Assembly (NCBI GenBank): GCA_023213315.1
Contig: JAKCPI010005689.1
Coordinates: forward strand, 427,270-491,269
Length of the DNA stretch: 64,000 nt
Source: Euborellia annulipes
Taxonomy: Eukaryota > Arthropoda > Insecta > Dermaptera > Anisolabididae
Direction: 5' to 3'
In this document: positions 12,809 to 21,574 of the stretch, in pieces
Layout of the letters: each line of letters begins with the position of its first letter
Numbering within the stretch: position 1 is the first letter of the stretch
Notes under the pieces: generated by a model
What the model saw: only the letters and a program-made list of their open reading frames with translations
What the model was told of the DNA's origin: nothing
Database searches by the model: none
Program-made: the position numbers and the translations under genes

Positions 12809-12814
12809 AGACCC
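12738..12814 (-). tRNA. tRNA-Ile, anticodon GAT
   Basis: A 77-base cloverleaf on the minus strand with acceptor GGGTCTG/CAGACCC, D-arm AGCTCAGTTGGTTAGAGC, anticodon loop TTGATAA on the ACGC/GCGT stem, T-loop TTCAAGT and encoded CCA. It is the first tRNA of the 16S-23S spacer. Confidence 0.97.
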
Positions 12815-12873
12815 TCAGATACATCTATGAAGAACAACTTGTTGTGGATTCTTACCAATCGTCAATCTTTCGT

Positions 12874-12874
12874 T

Positions 12875-12926
<52 letters not shown>

Positions 12927-12995
12927 CCCCAGTCATCGGCCACACCGTGGTAAGCGTCCTCCTTGCGGTTAGACTACCTACTTCTGGTGCAACAA

Positions 12996-13050
<55 letters not shown>

Positions 13051-13054
13051 CATT

Positions 13055-13113
<59 letters not shown>

Positions 13114-13162
13114 GACTACGATCGGCTTTTTGAGATTAGCATCCTATCGCTAGGTAGCAACC

Positions 13163-13199
<37 letters not shown>

Positions 13200-13300
13200 C
13201 CGTAAGGGCCATGATGACTTGACGTCGTCCCCGCCTTCCTCCAGTTTGTCACTGGCAGTATCCTTAAAGTTCCCGACATTACTCGCTGGCAAATAAGGAA

Positions 13301-13373
<73 letters not shown>

Positions 13374-13430
13374 ATGTAAGTTCCCGAAGGCACCAATCCA
13401 TCTCTGGAAAGTTCTTACTATGTCAAGGCC

Positions 13431-13500
<70 letters not shown>

Positions 13501-13609
13501 ATTTGAGTTTTAGTCTTGCGACCGTACTCCCCAGGCGGTCTACTTATCGCGTTAGCTGCGCCACTAAAGCCTCAAAGGCCCCAACGGCTAGTAGACATCG
13601 TTTACGGCA

Positions 13610-13645
<36 letters not shown>

Positions 13646-13712
13646 TGCTTTCGCACCTCAGCGTCAGTGTTAGGCCAGATGGCTGCCTTCGCCATCGGTA
13701 TTCCTCCAGATC

Positions 13713-13743
<31 letters not shown>

Positions 13744-14037
13744 TACCATCCTCTCCCACACTCTAGCTAACCAGTATCGAATGCAATTCCCAAGTTAAGC
13801 TCGGGGATTTCACATTTGACTTAATTAGCCGCCTACGCGCGCTTTACGCCCAGTAAATCCGATTAACGCTTGCACCCTCTGTATTACCGCGGCTGCTGGC
13901 ACAGAGTTAGCCGGTGCTTATTCTGCGAGTAACGTCCACTATCTGAAGGTATTAACTTCAGTAGCCTCCTCCTCGCTTAAAGTGCTTTACAACCATAAGG
14001 CCTTCTTCACACACGCGGCATGGCTGGATCAGGCTTG

Positions 14038-14108
<71 letters not shown>

Positions 14109-14411
14109 GGATCATCCTCTCAGACCCGCTACAGATCGTCGCCTTGGTAGGCCTTTACCCCACCAACTAGCTAATCCGACTTAGGCTCATCTATTAGCGC
14201 AAGGTCCGAAGATCCCCTGCTTTCTCCCGTAGGACGTATGCGGTATTAGCATTCCTTTCGAAATGTTGTCCCCCACTAATAGGCAGATTCCTAAGCATTA
14301 CTCACCCGTCCGCCGCTAAGTGATAGTGCAAGCACCATCACTCCGCTCGACTTGCATGTGTTAAGCCTGCCGCCAGCGTTCAATCTGAGCCATGATCAAA
14401 CTCTTCAGTTA
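12874..14411 (-). rRNA. rrs: 16S ribosomal RNA
   Basis: About 1.54 kb on the minus strand. The 5' end shows TGAAGAGTTTGATCATGGCT, and the 3' end carries the anti-Shine-Dalgarno GGATCACCTCCTTA. Universal blocks are visible, including the complements of the 515/530 loop (ACCGCGGCTGCTGGCA near 13887), the 790 loop and the 1390-1400 region (ACGGGCGGTGTGTACAAG near 13010). The length matches a complete gene. End positions are inferred within a few bases. Confidence 0.98.
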
Positions 14412-14786
14412 AAAATCATTTTGCACCTTATTAAAGACAAGGTGCCAATTCTGGCTCATCAATTTTCTGACTTAAATTTCGCTCAAATAAACTTCGAGTA
14501 ATTTAAACCAATCAATCAATGATAATATTTCGATCAATCAATCAGTAAAAATCCACACAAGTTGTTCTTCATAATCTCTTAATGATCTTCTTACTGGTTC
14601 GTCACCAGCAAGCTAGGTCGGCTATGTTACTCTTAATCTCTTAAAAGTCAACAGGTAATTTCGATATTTTTAAAACTTATTTCCAAAACCAACTTCTTAT
14701 CAAATCCACTGCTCAAAGCAATCAACCCAATTCCAAGTAACTGTTTTTCAACAAGTTTCTATCTGCATCACCGCCGATGGATGTGC
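14412..14786 (-). other. rRNA operon leader
   Basis: The leader between promoter and 16S is about 370 bases. It holds short ATCA/CAAT direct repeats near 14510-14545, likely part of the 16S precursor region. A second, weaker promoter-like pair (TTGACT, 16 bases, TAACAT, complement of about 14625-14652) is visible and could be a P2 promoter, but its -10 is poor. Confidence 0.5.
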
Positions 14787-14814
14787 ATTATAGAGGATTT
14801 AATTACGTTGGCAA
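14787..14814 (-). promoter_or_regulatory. rRNA operon P1 promoter
   Basis: On the minus strand TTGCCA (complement of 14809-14814) is followed by 16 bases and then a perfect TATAAT (complement of 14787-14792). An A/T-rich stretch lies upstream of the -35, as in an UP element. Position and orientation fit the main rrn promoter, giving a leader of about 370 bases before the 16S gene. Confidence 0.85.
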
Positions 14815-14984
14815 TACCTTTTTTAAATTAATATTATCGCATGCTTGTTTTTTAGCCTTTTTAGCATTTTATCTATATTATTTGATCAATTTTACATTGA
14901 TAATAGGTTATCAATTTTGTATTAAAGCATATCTCCATCCAACTGCACATTAAGTATTAGCCTGGCTGGTGGTTAAGGAATTAT

Positions 14985-15863
14985 ATGAATTATTCTAATT
15001 TAATTTTATTAAGCGTGTTATCTGTAGGTGTTTGCACCTCTATATATGCTCAAGAGAACACGACAAGTGAATCTGCTAATGCTAGTTCATTAGAAGAAAC
15101 AGGGCCGAATCATCCCCGTTCACAAATTATTAAAGATTTAAAAAATATTAAAGTTAAAGATTTAAAAATTAATGCAAATGCAGCACAACCAGATTTAGTT
15201 AAAGATCCTTTGCAGTCATTGAACCGTCCAATTTATTCTTTTAATGATATGTTGGACCGCAATTTCTTGCGTCCTGTTGCTGTTCAATATAGAGAAAAGA
15301 CCCCAGAAGATGTACGTGGCTCTTATCGCCAGTTTCGTAAAAATCTTGGTGAACCATGGAATGCTGTCAATCAGCTTATTCAAGGTCGCCCAAGTCGTGC
15401 AGCAAAAACTTTAGGTCGATTTACAATTAATACCCTAACTACTCTTGGTTTGGCAGACCCAGCCAGCCGCCTAGGTTTACCAACTGAGGAAGAGAATTTT
15501 GGTGTAACCCTTGGTTATTATGGTGTGCCTTCTGGTCCATTCCTTATGCTACCTTTCTTTGGGCCAAGTACTTTACGTGATGGTTTTGGTTTGGCAGTAG
15601 ATGCCCAAGCTCGTCCACAAAAATATGTTTTGGATGATCAAGACGGTCTTTATTGGTCGAGTAATCTATTGCAAGCTGTTGATACGCGTGCTCAATATCT
15701 GGACTTGGATCAAACCTTACAGGGTGATCAATACGCTATGATTCGAGATTTATACCTCCAGCGTAAAGCCTTCCAAATTACAGAGAAAAAGGGCGACTCA
15801 GCTGATGTGTCTTTCATTGATGATGATTCACAAGATACATCTGATGAGAATCAAAACCCTTAA
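14985..15863 (+). CDS. mlaA: MlaA (VacJ) phospholipid-removal protein
   Basis: Outer-membrane component of the Mla system, which removes misplaced phospholipids from the outer leaflet and passes them to MlaC. 292 residues with a good AAGGA site before the ATG. After an N-terminal signal, the family core starts at DPLQSLNRPIYSFNDMLDRN (about residue 72) and continues with NLGEPWNAVNQLIQG, LGRFTINTLTTLGLADPAS and YGVPSGPFLMLPFFGPSTLRDGFG. MlaA is usually a lipoprotein, but the only early cysteine (SVGVCTSIYAQ) is in a poor lipobox, so signal peptidase I cleavage after IYA is possible. It stands apart from any mlaFEDCB genes. Confidence 0.92.
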   Translation: MNYSNLILLSVLSVGVCTSIYAQENTTSESANASSLEETGPNHPRSQIIKDLKNIKVKDLKINANAAQPDLVKDPLQSLNRPIYSFNDMLDRNFLRPVAVQYREKTPEDVRGSYRQFRKNLGEPWNAVNQLIQGRPSRAAKTLGRFTINTLTTLGLADPASRLGLPTEEENFGVTLGYYGVPSGPFLMLPFFGPSTLRDGFGLAVDAQARPQKYVLDDQDGLYWSSNLLQAVDTRAQYLDLDQTLQGDQYAMIRDLYLQRKAFQITEKKGDSADVSFIDDDSQDTSDENQNP

Positions 15864-15874
15864 GATGAAATAAA

Positions 15875-15906
15875 GGTATTGCTTGAATTGAGAGTTTGGC
15901 AATACC
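15875..15906 (+). terminator. Probable terminator after mlaA
   Basis: GGTATTGC and GCAATACC form an eight-pair stem around a 16-base loop, followed by TTGATTTT. The T run is short, so termination may be incomplete before gigA. Confidence 0.6.
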
Positions 15907-15913
15907 TTGATTT

Positions 15914-15950
15914 TGATCATACATACTCTATGATGAATAAAGTGATCATA
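15914..15950 (+). repeat. Paired TGATCATA repeats before gigA
   Basis: TGATCATA occurs at 15914-15921 and 15943-15950, 29 bases apart, between the mlaA terminator and the gigA start. Each contains the palindrome TGATCA. The spacing is near three helical turns, so a dimer-binding pair is possible. Could also be chance in AT-rich DNA. Confidence 0.35.
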
Positions 15951-15972
15951 TAAAAGGACTACCATATCTTCT

Positions 15973-16941
15973 ATGTATTTTATTAAACCGACACGCTCTA
16001 TCCCTTATTTAGAGCAAGCTTTGGATAAATTGCCAGGCTTACAAGTCATTAACATAGATGATTTAGACTTATATGATCCAACCATCATTGCAATTGCAGA
16101 TGTACAAGATTTCCTGACTTTTAAGTGGAATTTACCGACTATTGTAATTGCTTTTGAAAATGAAGGTGGCGCTTTAGCTCATGCATGGGAAGCAGGTGCT
16201 CTTGCAGGTTGGGTATGGAATCAACTACCTAACGATTTAAACAAAGCCTTATCAAGAATTGATGCTCAATATAAACGTAATCAAGATAGCCGTGACTTAC
16301 CTTCGGCTGCTGAACTACAAAAACGATTATTACCCAATCCAATTGATTTATTAAATTATGAAGTCGAAACTTTCTTTCAGCCTTCGGCATATCTTTCTGG
16401 AGATTGGTACGACTATTGGAAATTAAATGATAAAGAGGTTTTATTTTATCTTGCCGATGTTTCAGGCCATGGTGTAACGAGTAGTTTGTTAACATCATGG
16501 ATGGCAGCTTTCCATGGTCGATCAAAAACACCCAGACAATTAATAAAGAAATTAAACGGAATGTTGGTTCAAGAAAATATTGAAAAGCACATTACGATTG
16601 TAGTGGGTATTTTAAATCTTGAAACGCATACTCTTCGCTGGTCAAGTGCTGGGCACTATCCCCCTCCTATCATTTTTGAGCCTAATCAAACACCTAAAAT
16701 TCTAACGACGAGCAGTTTCCCATTAGGTTTAACTGACGAACTCGAAGTTGAAGAGCATATTTGTACATTAAATCGCCATGCGCGCTTCATTGTTTGCTCA
16801 GATGGAGCCCTTGAACCCTTTGATGGTGGTTTGAATGATCAGTTCCAACAATTGGTCCATCATTTGCAAAATCAATCATTTCAAGCACCCGATCATGTGG
16901 CCGATGATATTGCCATCTTTAGTCTTTGTCGAATGAATTAA
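15973..16941 (+). CDS. gigA: SpoIIE/RsbU-type PP2C phosphatase, likely GigA
   Basis: 322 residues. The C-terminal two thirds is a PPM (SpoIIE/RsbU) phosphatase domain with metal-site motifs LSGDWYDYWKL (near residue 137), YLADVSGHGVTSSLL (near 158), and FIVCSDGALEPFD plus DDIAIF near the end. The N-terminal about 100 residues look like a degenerate receiver domain. In A. baumannii, GigA is such a phosphatase that dephosphorylates the anti-anti-sigma-like protein GigB, and the pair controls stress survival and antibiotic tolerance; the next gene is a matching STAS protein. The start is uncertain: AAGGA lies about 15 bases before the chosen ATG, rather far. Confidence 0.8.
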   Translation: MYFIKPTRSIPYLEQALDKLPGLQVINIDDLDLYDPTIIAIADVQDFLTFKWNLPTIVIAFENEGGALAHAWEAGALAGWVWNQLPNDLNKALSRIDAQYKRNQDSRDLPSAAELQKRLLPNPIDLLNYEVETFFQPSAYLSGDWYDYWKLNDKEVLFYLADVSGHGVTSSLLTSWMAAFHGRSKTPRQLIKKLNGMLVQENIEKHITIVVGILNLETHTLRWSSAGHYPPPIIFEPNQTPKILTTSSFPLGLTDELEVEEHICTLNRHARFIVCSDGALEPFDGGLNDQFQQLVHHLQNQSFQAPDHVADDIAIFSLCRMN

Positions 16942-17043
16942 TTTACGAATCAATTATTTACATAATATACGACCTAAGGACTCTTGAGTCTGAGATGGCA
17001 CTATGTGATAATTTTTCTATCCTTCTCTGAAAATGGCATTTAT

Positions 17044-17565
17044 ATGTCAACAGGTCATGTTGAATATGCAAGTTTAAATGGAACGCATATTTTCAAACTT
17101 ATTGGTGAAGTGCGAGCCCATTCTTGTATAAGTCTAGACAAACTTTTAAACAGAATTGAACAGCAAGAGAATGTTGTTGGTGCAATCGTTGATTTAACCC
17201 AAACAACATTTATTGATAGTACTGTATTAGGCATCCTAGCCAAGCTAGGTTTAAAGCTGAAACAGGCTCATCATATTCAAGCTGTGATGCTATCTACCAA
17301 TCCAGATATCACAACCTTAGCCAACAGTATGGGGCTAGGGCAGGTTTTTGTCATTTTGAATTATTGTGGTGATCCTAATGTTTGCACGTTAACGTTAACA
17401 GATGAACAAATCACTCATAATGCAATGCTAAAAACTGTTCTCGATGCACATAAGACATTGATGAAACTCAATGCAAACAATCAGAATATGTTTGAACCAC
17501 TTGTGAAGCAGTTACAGAAAGAACAAGATACGCTTGAACAGGTATCGGACAAGCAAAATGCCTGA
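17044..17565 (+). CDS. gigB: STAS anti-anti-sigma-type protein, likely GigB
   Basis: A STAS-domain protein of about 173 residues from the ATG at 17044; the longer reading from 16984 adds a hydrophobic stretch unlike the family. The phosphorylatable serine motif is clear in AIVDLTQTTFIDSTVLGILAKLG (Ser or Thr of DST). The C-terminal 60 residues form a helical extension ending in KQLQKEQDTLEQVSDKQ. By family knowledge GigA would dephosphorylate this serine. GigB is reported to bind the nitrogen-PTS phosphocarrier NPr; a gene for NPr (ptsO) is at 51.2-51.5 kb in this window. Confidence 0.8.
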   Translation: MSTGHVEYASLNGTHIFKLIGEVRAHSCISLDKLLNRIEQQENVVGAIVDLTQTTFIDSTVLGILAKLGLKLKQAHHIQAVMLSTNPDITTLANSMGLGQVFVILNYCGDPNVCTLTLTDEQITHNAMLKTVLDAHKTLMKLNANNQNMFEPLVKQLQKEQDTLEQVSDKQNA

Positions 17566-17591
17566 CTTCCACCATTAAGCCGGATTAGAAT

Positions 17592-18416
17592 ATGACCCTC
17601 GTTTCTGTTGCTCAAATGAACTCCCAAGATGATATTGAAAATAATTTTCAAATCATTGAGTCTTTGATTCAACAGAGCAAGGCGCAAAATGCTAGCTTAA
17701 TTGTTTTCCCCGAAAACTTTGTATGTTTTGCTGCTGGAAAACAACGTGAAACTGCTGAGCAATTCGAATCTATTCAACAAAGGCTTGAGAAACTAGCACA
17801 TCAATATCAAATCTGGATTGTGGCTGGTACCTTACCTTGTCCATTCCGTCCAGATGGATCTACGATTCAAGATGGTCGCGTCAGAACCGTTAGCCTCTGT
17901 ATCAGCCCTGAGCGTACAGAAGCACGTTATGACAAGATTCATTTATTTGATGTACAAGTTGGTGATGCGGTCGGTGGTTATCAGGAGTCTCGTTTCTTTG
18001 AACCAGGAACAGACGTCGTAGTCACATCTACTCCTTTTGGCAATATTGGCTTAATGGTATGTTATGACTTGCGTTTTCCAGAGCTTGCTCTAACGCTAAG
18101 ACAACAAGGCGCTCATCTTCTTACTGCTCCTGCTGCATTTACCTACACAACAGGACAAATGCACTGGCAACTTTTGCTACAGGCTCGAGCGATGGATAGC
18201 CAATGTTATGTTTTAGGTGCAGCACAACAGGGCTGGCATGGTGAAAAACGACAAACCTGGGGACACTCTGGGGCAACAGATAGTCGTGGTCAAATTTTAA
18301 GTATGATTGAAAATGAAGGGAATGGTTTAATCACTGTGCCCTTTGATTTAACAGCACAAGATCTCGTCCGCTCTTCAATGCCTCTAATGACACACCGTAA
18401 ATTAATTCACTATTAA
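17592..18416 (+). CDS. Carbon-nitrogen hydrolase, Nit1-like amidase
   Basis: 274-residue nitrilase-superfamily enzyme. The catalytic triad is visible: Glu in VFPENF (about residue 41), Lys in YDKIHLFDV (about 116) and Cys in MVCYDLRFPEL (about 156). The sequence resembles the Nit1/NitB type, which hydrolyses deaminated glutathione, more than true nitrilases; substrate is not proven. It starts 26 bases after gigB and is followed 14 bases later by a small secreted protein, so gigA-gigB-nit may be cotranscribed. Confidence 0.87.
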   Translation: MTLVSVAQMNSQDDIENNFQIIESLIQQSKAQNASLIVFPENFVCFAAGKQRETAEQFESIQQRLEKLAHQYQIWIVAGTLPCPFRPDGSTIQDGRVRTVSLCISPERTEARYDKIHLFDVQVGDAVGGYQESRFFEPGTDVVVTSTPFGNIGLMVCYDLRFPELALTLRQQGAHLLTAPAAFTYTTGQMHWQLLLQARAMDSQCYVLGAAQQGWHGEKRQTWGHSGATDSRGQILSMIENEGNGLITVPFDLTAQDLVRSSMPLMTHRKLIHY

Positions 18417-18430
18417 AAGTTTAATTATTC

Positions 18431-18805
18431 ATGTGGAAATACTTATTTAGCTTTTTTTACTTGGGGGCAAATATTCATTGTTATGCAGAGTCTGGTATAA
18501 CGAATCATTTCGTTTCACCACCCGCACAGCTCAAATCAGATATTCTTCCCTCTACTCCTAAAGATATTCCTTTGCCTGCATTTGGCCAAAGAATAATTGG
18601 ATGGGGAACGGGCGCAGAAGGTGCAAGACAACGTTTAGAAAATATTCAACCAGCAGATGTTTCTATGATTAAAAAACAAGGAACAACGCTTGAAATGATC
18701 ACTGCTTGGCAAGGTTTTTATGAACAAGAGCAACAACGTAGTGTAAATAATCCTACTGCTAAATATCGTGCACGTTTGATGAAAAAAATTGCAGACCTAT
18801 GGTAG
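18431..18805 (+). CDS. Small secreted protein, DUF4951-like
   Basis: 124 residues starting 14 bases after the amidase gene. The first 20 residues (MWKYLFSFFYLGANIHCYA) are a signal peptide, possibly cleaved after CYA. The mature part has a proline-rich segment (about 28-52), then FGQRIIGWGTGAEGARQRLENI and EMITAWQGFYEQEQQR. I associate this GWGTGAEGA pattern with DUF4951 proteins of Acinetobacter, from memory and not certain. Function unknown. Confidence 0.7.
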   Translation: MWKYLFSFFYLGANIHCYAESGITNHFVSPPAQLKSDILPSTPKDIPLPAFGQRIIGWGTGAEGARQRLENIQPADVSMIKKQGTTLEMITAWQGFYEQEQQRSVNNPTAKYRARLMKKIADLW

Positions 18806-18970
18806 GCACTTTTATCTAAAAGATTTTTATCTTATGGAATAATTGATTTAATTATTCCATTTTTTATGCCCCTTAATTTACTTTATTCATAACCTATTCT
18901 TATGAACATTTAAGAAACTGAATAGAACGCGATATACTACAAAAGCAATATTAGTTTCTTTGAGGAAGAT

Positions 18971-19408
18971 ATGGACCAAGACTGTAAAAACTTAAAGCTT
19001 GAGAATCAACTATGTTTCCTCGTCTATTCAACAAATTTAGCTCTTAATCAGCTCTACCGAAAACTCCTAACGCCTTTGGGTATTACTTATCCTCAATATT
19101 TGGTGATGTTGGTTTTATGGGAACAGGATGAAATTACTGTTTCAGAAATTGGTAGCCAAGCTTTTTTAGAATCATCAACTCTCACCCCTATTCTGAAAAA
19201 ATTAGAAGCCCTACATTTTCTTCATCGCACTCGCTCAACGCAAGATGAACGCCAAGTTATTATTACGCTAAGCGATGAAGGAAAAAAATTAAAAGATCGG
19301 GCAATGAATATTCCAGCCGAAGTATTAGATGCAAGTTCATGTGATATGACAACGCTACTGGACCTAAAAGATCAACTTACTAAACTCCGTACAAACCTAG
19401 TCAAATAA
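18971..19408 (+). CDS. ohrR: OhrR, MarR-family organic peroxide sensor
   Basis: 145-residue MarR-family repressor. The key redox cysteine is in LENQLCFLVYSTNLALNQLYRK (about residue 16-18), and the winged helix follows (YPQYLVMLVLWEQDEITVSEIG, then STLTPILKKLEALHFLHRTRS). Organic peroxides oxidise this cysteine and release the repressor from the ohr promoter. It sits 88 bases before ohr, the expected partner. A CGATATA motif occurs upstream of both genes (18930-18936 and 19458-19464) and may be part of its operator. Confidence 0.93.
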   Translation: MDQDCKNLKLENQLCFLVYSTNLALNQLYRKLLTPLGITYPQYLVMLVLWEQDEITVSEIGSQAFLESSTLTPILKKLEALHFLHRTRSTQDERQVIITLSDEGKKLKDRAMNIPAEVLDASSCDMTTLLDLKDQLTKLRTNLVK

Positions 19409-19496
19409 ACAGCAATTTTTTCAAAAAATATACTTGTCAAAATAATTAAGTCGTGTACGATATATTTGTATTCAATTTATTTTAGGAACAAAAACG

Positions 19497-19928
19497 ATGT
19501 CATTAGAAAAAGTTGTTTATCGTGCAAAAGCTAAAGCAACCGGTGGTCGTGATGGCCGTGCAACCTCATCAGACGGTGTTTTAGATGTACAACTTGGTGT
19601 CCCTAAAGAAATGGGTGGCGCTGGCGGAGCTGTAACAAATCCTGAGCAATTATTTGCAGCGGGTTATTCAGCATGCTTTTTAGGAGCTTTAAAATTTGTT
19701 GCAAACCGCGATAAATTTAATATTAGCAAAGATGCTTATGTAGAAGGCGAAGTAGGTATTGGTCCAATTCCTACAGGTTTCAGTATTGAAGTGACTTTAA
19801 ATGTGTACTTGGTTGGCATGGATCGTGAAGAAGCTGAAAAATTAGTTGCAGCAGCTCATATTGTTTGCCCGTATTCAAATGCAACTCGCGATAATATTGA
19901 TGTGAACTTTAATATTGTGACTGAGTAA
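19497..19928 (+). CDS. ohr: Organic hydroperoxide resistance protein Ohr
   Basis: 143-residue OsmC/Ohr-family thiol peroxidase that reduces organic and fatty-acid hydroperoxides. Both catalytic cysteines are present: [13 protein letters not shown] (about residue 60) and [12 protein letters not shown] (about 124), with the conserved [14 protein letters not shown] context. A conventional AGGAAC site precedes the ATG. It is followed directly by a strong terminator shared with the convergent gspE. Confidence 0.95.
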   Translation: MSLEKVVYRAKAKATGGRDGRATSSDGVLDVQLGVPKEMGGAGGAVTNPEQLFAAGYSACFLGALKFVANRDKFNISKDAYVEGEVGIGPIPTGFSIEVTLNVYLVGMDREEAEKLVAAAHIVCPYSNATRDNIDVNFNIVTE

Positions 19929-19942
19929 TTTTTTAAGTTTTA

Positions 19943-19973
19943 AAAAATGCCCGAATCTTATCGGGCATTTTTA
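19943..19973. terminator. Bidirectional terminator between ohr and gspE
   Basis: AAATGCCCGA and TCGGGCATTT form a ten-pair stem around ATCTTA with A runs before and T runs after, so it works as a terminator for ohr (+) and for gspE (-). Confidence 0.9.
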
Positions 19974-19987
19974 TTGCTCATTACAAA

Positions 19988-21481
19988 TTAGACTTCACTT
20001 GCTTCATTGGTTACTCGAAGCACTTCTTCGAGTGTAGTTTTACCTGTAAGTACTTTACGTAAACCATCATCACGGATAGAACCAGAGTACTGACGAGCAT
20101 GATTTTCTAATTCATATTCAGCCGCATTTCCATGAATCAGACGGCGCATAGGCTCATCAACAGGCACGATTTCATAAATAGCCGTACGTCCATTGAAACC
20201 TAAGTGAGAACAGTGATCACACCCTTGAGCCTGCGGTAACTTCAACAAAGGTTCACTATGAATATGCTGGAATACCTGTCTTTCGAAAGTATCCGCTTCA
20301 CGCCATGTCATACAATGCTGACATAAGGTTCGAACCAAACGTTGAGCAACAACCCCAATTAAGGAGCTCGATAGTAAAAATGGTTCAATCCCCATATCTT
20401 TAAGTCGGGTGACCGCGCCAATAGCTGTATTGGTGTGCAGTGTAGATAAAACCAAATGACCCGTTAACGATGCTTGTACTGCAATTTCAGCAGTTTCCAG
20501 ATCACGAATTTCACCCACCATGACCACATCCGGATCTTGACGCAACATTGCCTTTAGAGCACGAGCAAAAGTCATATCCACTTTAGTATTGACTTGTGTC
20601 TGCCCAATACCTTCAAGTTGATATTCAATCGGGTCTTCGGCTGTCAAAATGTTACGCGTATTGTCATTTAGATCAGATAAGGCTGCATATAAAGTGGTCG
20701 TTTTCCCCGAGCCTGTAGGACCTGTTACTAAAATAATGCCATGGGGACGATGCACGAGTTGGGTTAAACGCTCGTAATCATTTGCCATCAGACCCAAATG
20801 GATCATATTAAGACGACCAGCTTGTTTATCAAGCAAACGCATTACCACCCTTTCACCATGTGATGAAGGTAAAGTCGAAACACGCACATCCACTTCACGT
20901 CCTGCAAGACGTAAAGAAATACGACCATCTTGCGGTACACGCTTTTCTGCAATATCGAGTTTTGCCATGACTTTAATACGTGAAACCAGCAAAGGCGCCA
21001 ACTCACGGCGTGGCTGTACAATTTCACGTAATTGACCATCTACACGTAATCGTACAGATAATTTCTTTTCAAAAGCCTCGATATGAATATCTGAAGCACC
21101 AACTCGAATTGCTTCAGAAAGAAGTGCATTAATAAGACGGACAATAGGCGCATCATCTTCTTGGTCCATCAAATCTTCTGTTTCTGGCACCTGATCGGCC
21201 AAGCTTAATAAATCAGGATGATCTTCTAAACCTGCCGCAACTTCTTGTGACTCCCCTGTATCTCGCGCATAACTTGTACTAAGCAGTGCATTAAATTCTT
21301 GTTCAGTGCATAACTGATAGTGTGCTGGTTTTCCTAAAATTCGTCTTGCTTCCTGCAATGCAATTTTTTCAGTATTTTGACGTCTAATAATAAATACTTG
21401 ATCACCGTCATAACGAAATAAAACACCATGACGCTTGGCAAAACTATATGGAACTTGTATTTGTTTCAATATTTGCATCAC
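19988..21481 (-). CDS. gspE: Type II secretion ATPase GspE
   Basis: Cytoplasmic ATPase powering pseudopilus assembly in type II secretion. 497 residues, intact. The N-terminal domain (1-110) is followed by ASDIHIEAFEKKLSVRLRVDG, Walker A GPTGSGKTTT (about 254-263), the Asp box ILTAEDPIEYQL, Walker B DPDVVMVGEIRD, the His box LSTLHTNTAIGAVTRL and a four-cysteine zinc element (CQHC near 390, CDHC near 425). The zinc element separates it from retraction ATPases such as PilT; PilB is the main alternative, but the sequence start fits GspE. No other gsp gene is in the window. Confidence 0.88.
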   Translation of the reverse strand: MMQILKQIQVPYSFAKRHGVLFRYDGDQVFIIRRQNTEKIALQEARRILGKPAHYQLCTEQEFNALLSTSYARDTGESQEVAAGLEDHPDLLSLADQVPETEDLMDQEDDAPIVRLINALLSEAIRVGASDIHIEAFEKKLSVRLRVDGQLREIVQPRRELAPLLVSRIKVMAKLDIAEKRVPQDGRISLRLAGREVDVRVSTLPSSHGERVVMRLLDKQAGRLNMIHLGLMANDYERLTQLVHRPHGIILVTGPTGSGKTTTLYAALSDLNDNTRNILTAEDPIEYQLEGIGQTQVNTKVDMTFARALKAMLRQDPDVVMVGEIRDLETAEIAVQASLTGHLVLSTLHTNTAIGAVTRLKDMGIEPFLLSSSLIGVVAQRLVRTLCQHCMTWREADTFERQVFQHIHSEPLLKLPQAQGCDHCSHLGFNGRTAIYEIVPVDEPMRRLIHGNAAEYELENHARQYSGSIRDDGLRKVLTGKTTLEEVLRVTNEASEV

Positions 21482-21574
21482 AATTTATAATGATGAGTAA
21501 GATGATTTTGAGTGTACTCTAAGCAGATTACAGCGTGAAGTCTGTTTAACAACTCGGTAGAGGAATTTTACGTC

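Noticed and set aside
9048..14170. Several open frames of 60-120 codons in 9.0-14.2 kb on both strands
   Set aside because: They lie inside 5S, 23S, 16S rRNA and the spacer tRNAs; none has protein-like composition.
14510..14545. ATCAATCA-type short repeats as a CRISPR or origin element
   Set aside because: Units are four to eight bases with no spacers; they belong to the rRNA leader.
14625..14652. Second rRNA promoter (P2)
   Set aside because: TTGACT is good, but the -10 (TAACAT) is weak; mentioned only as a possibility in the leader entry.
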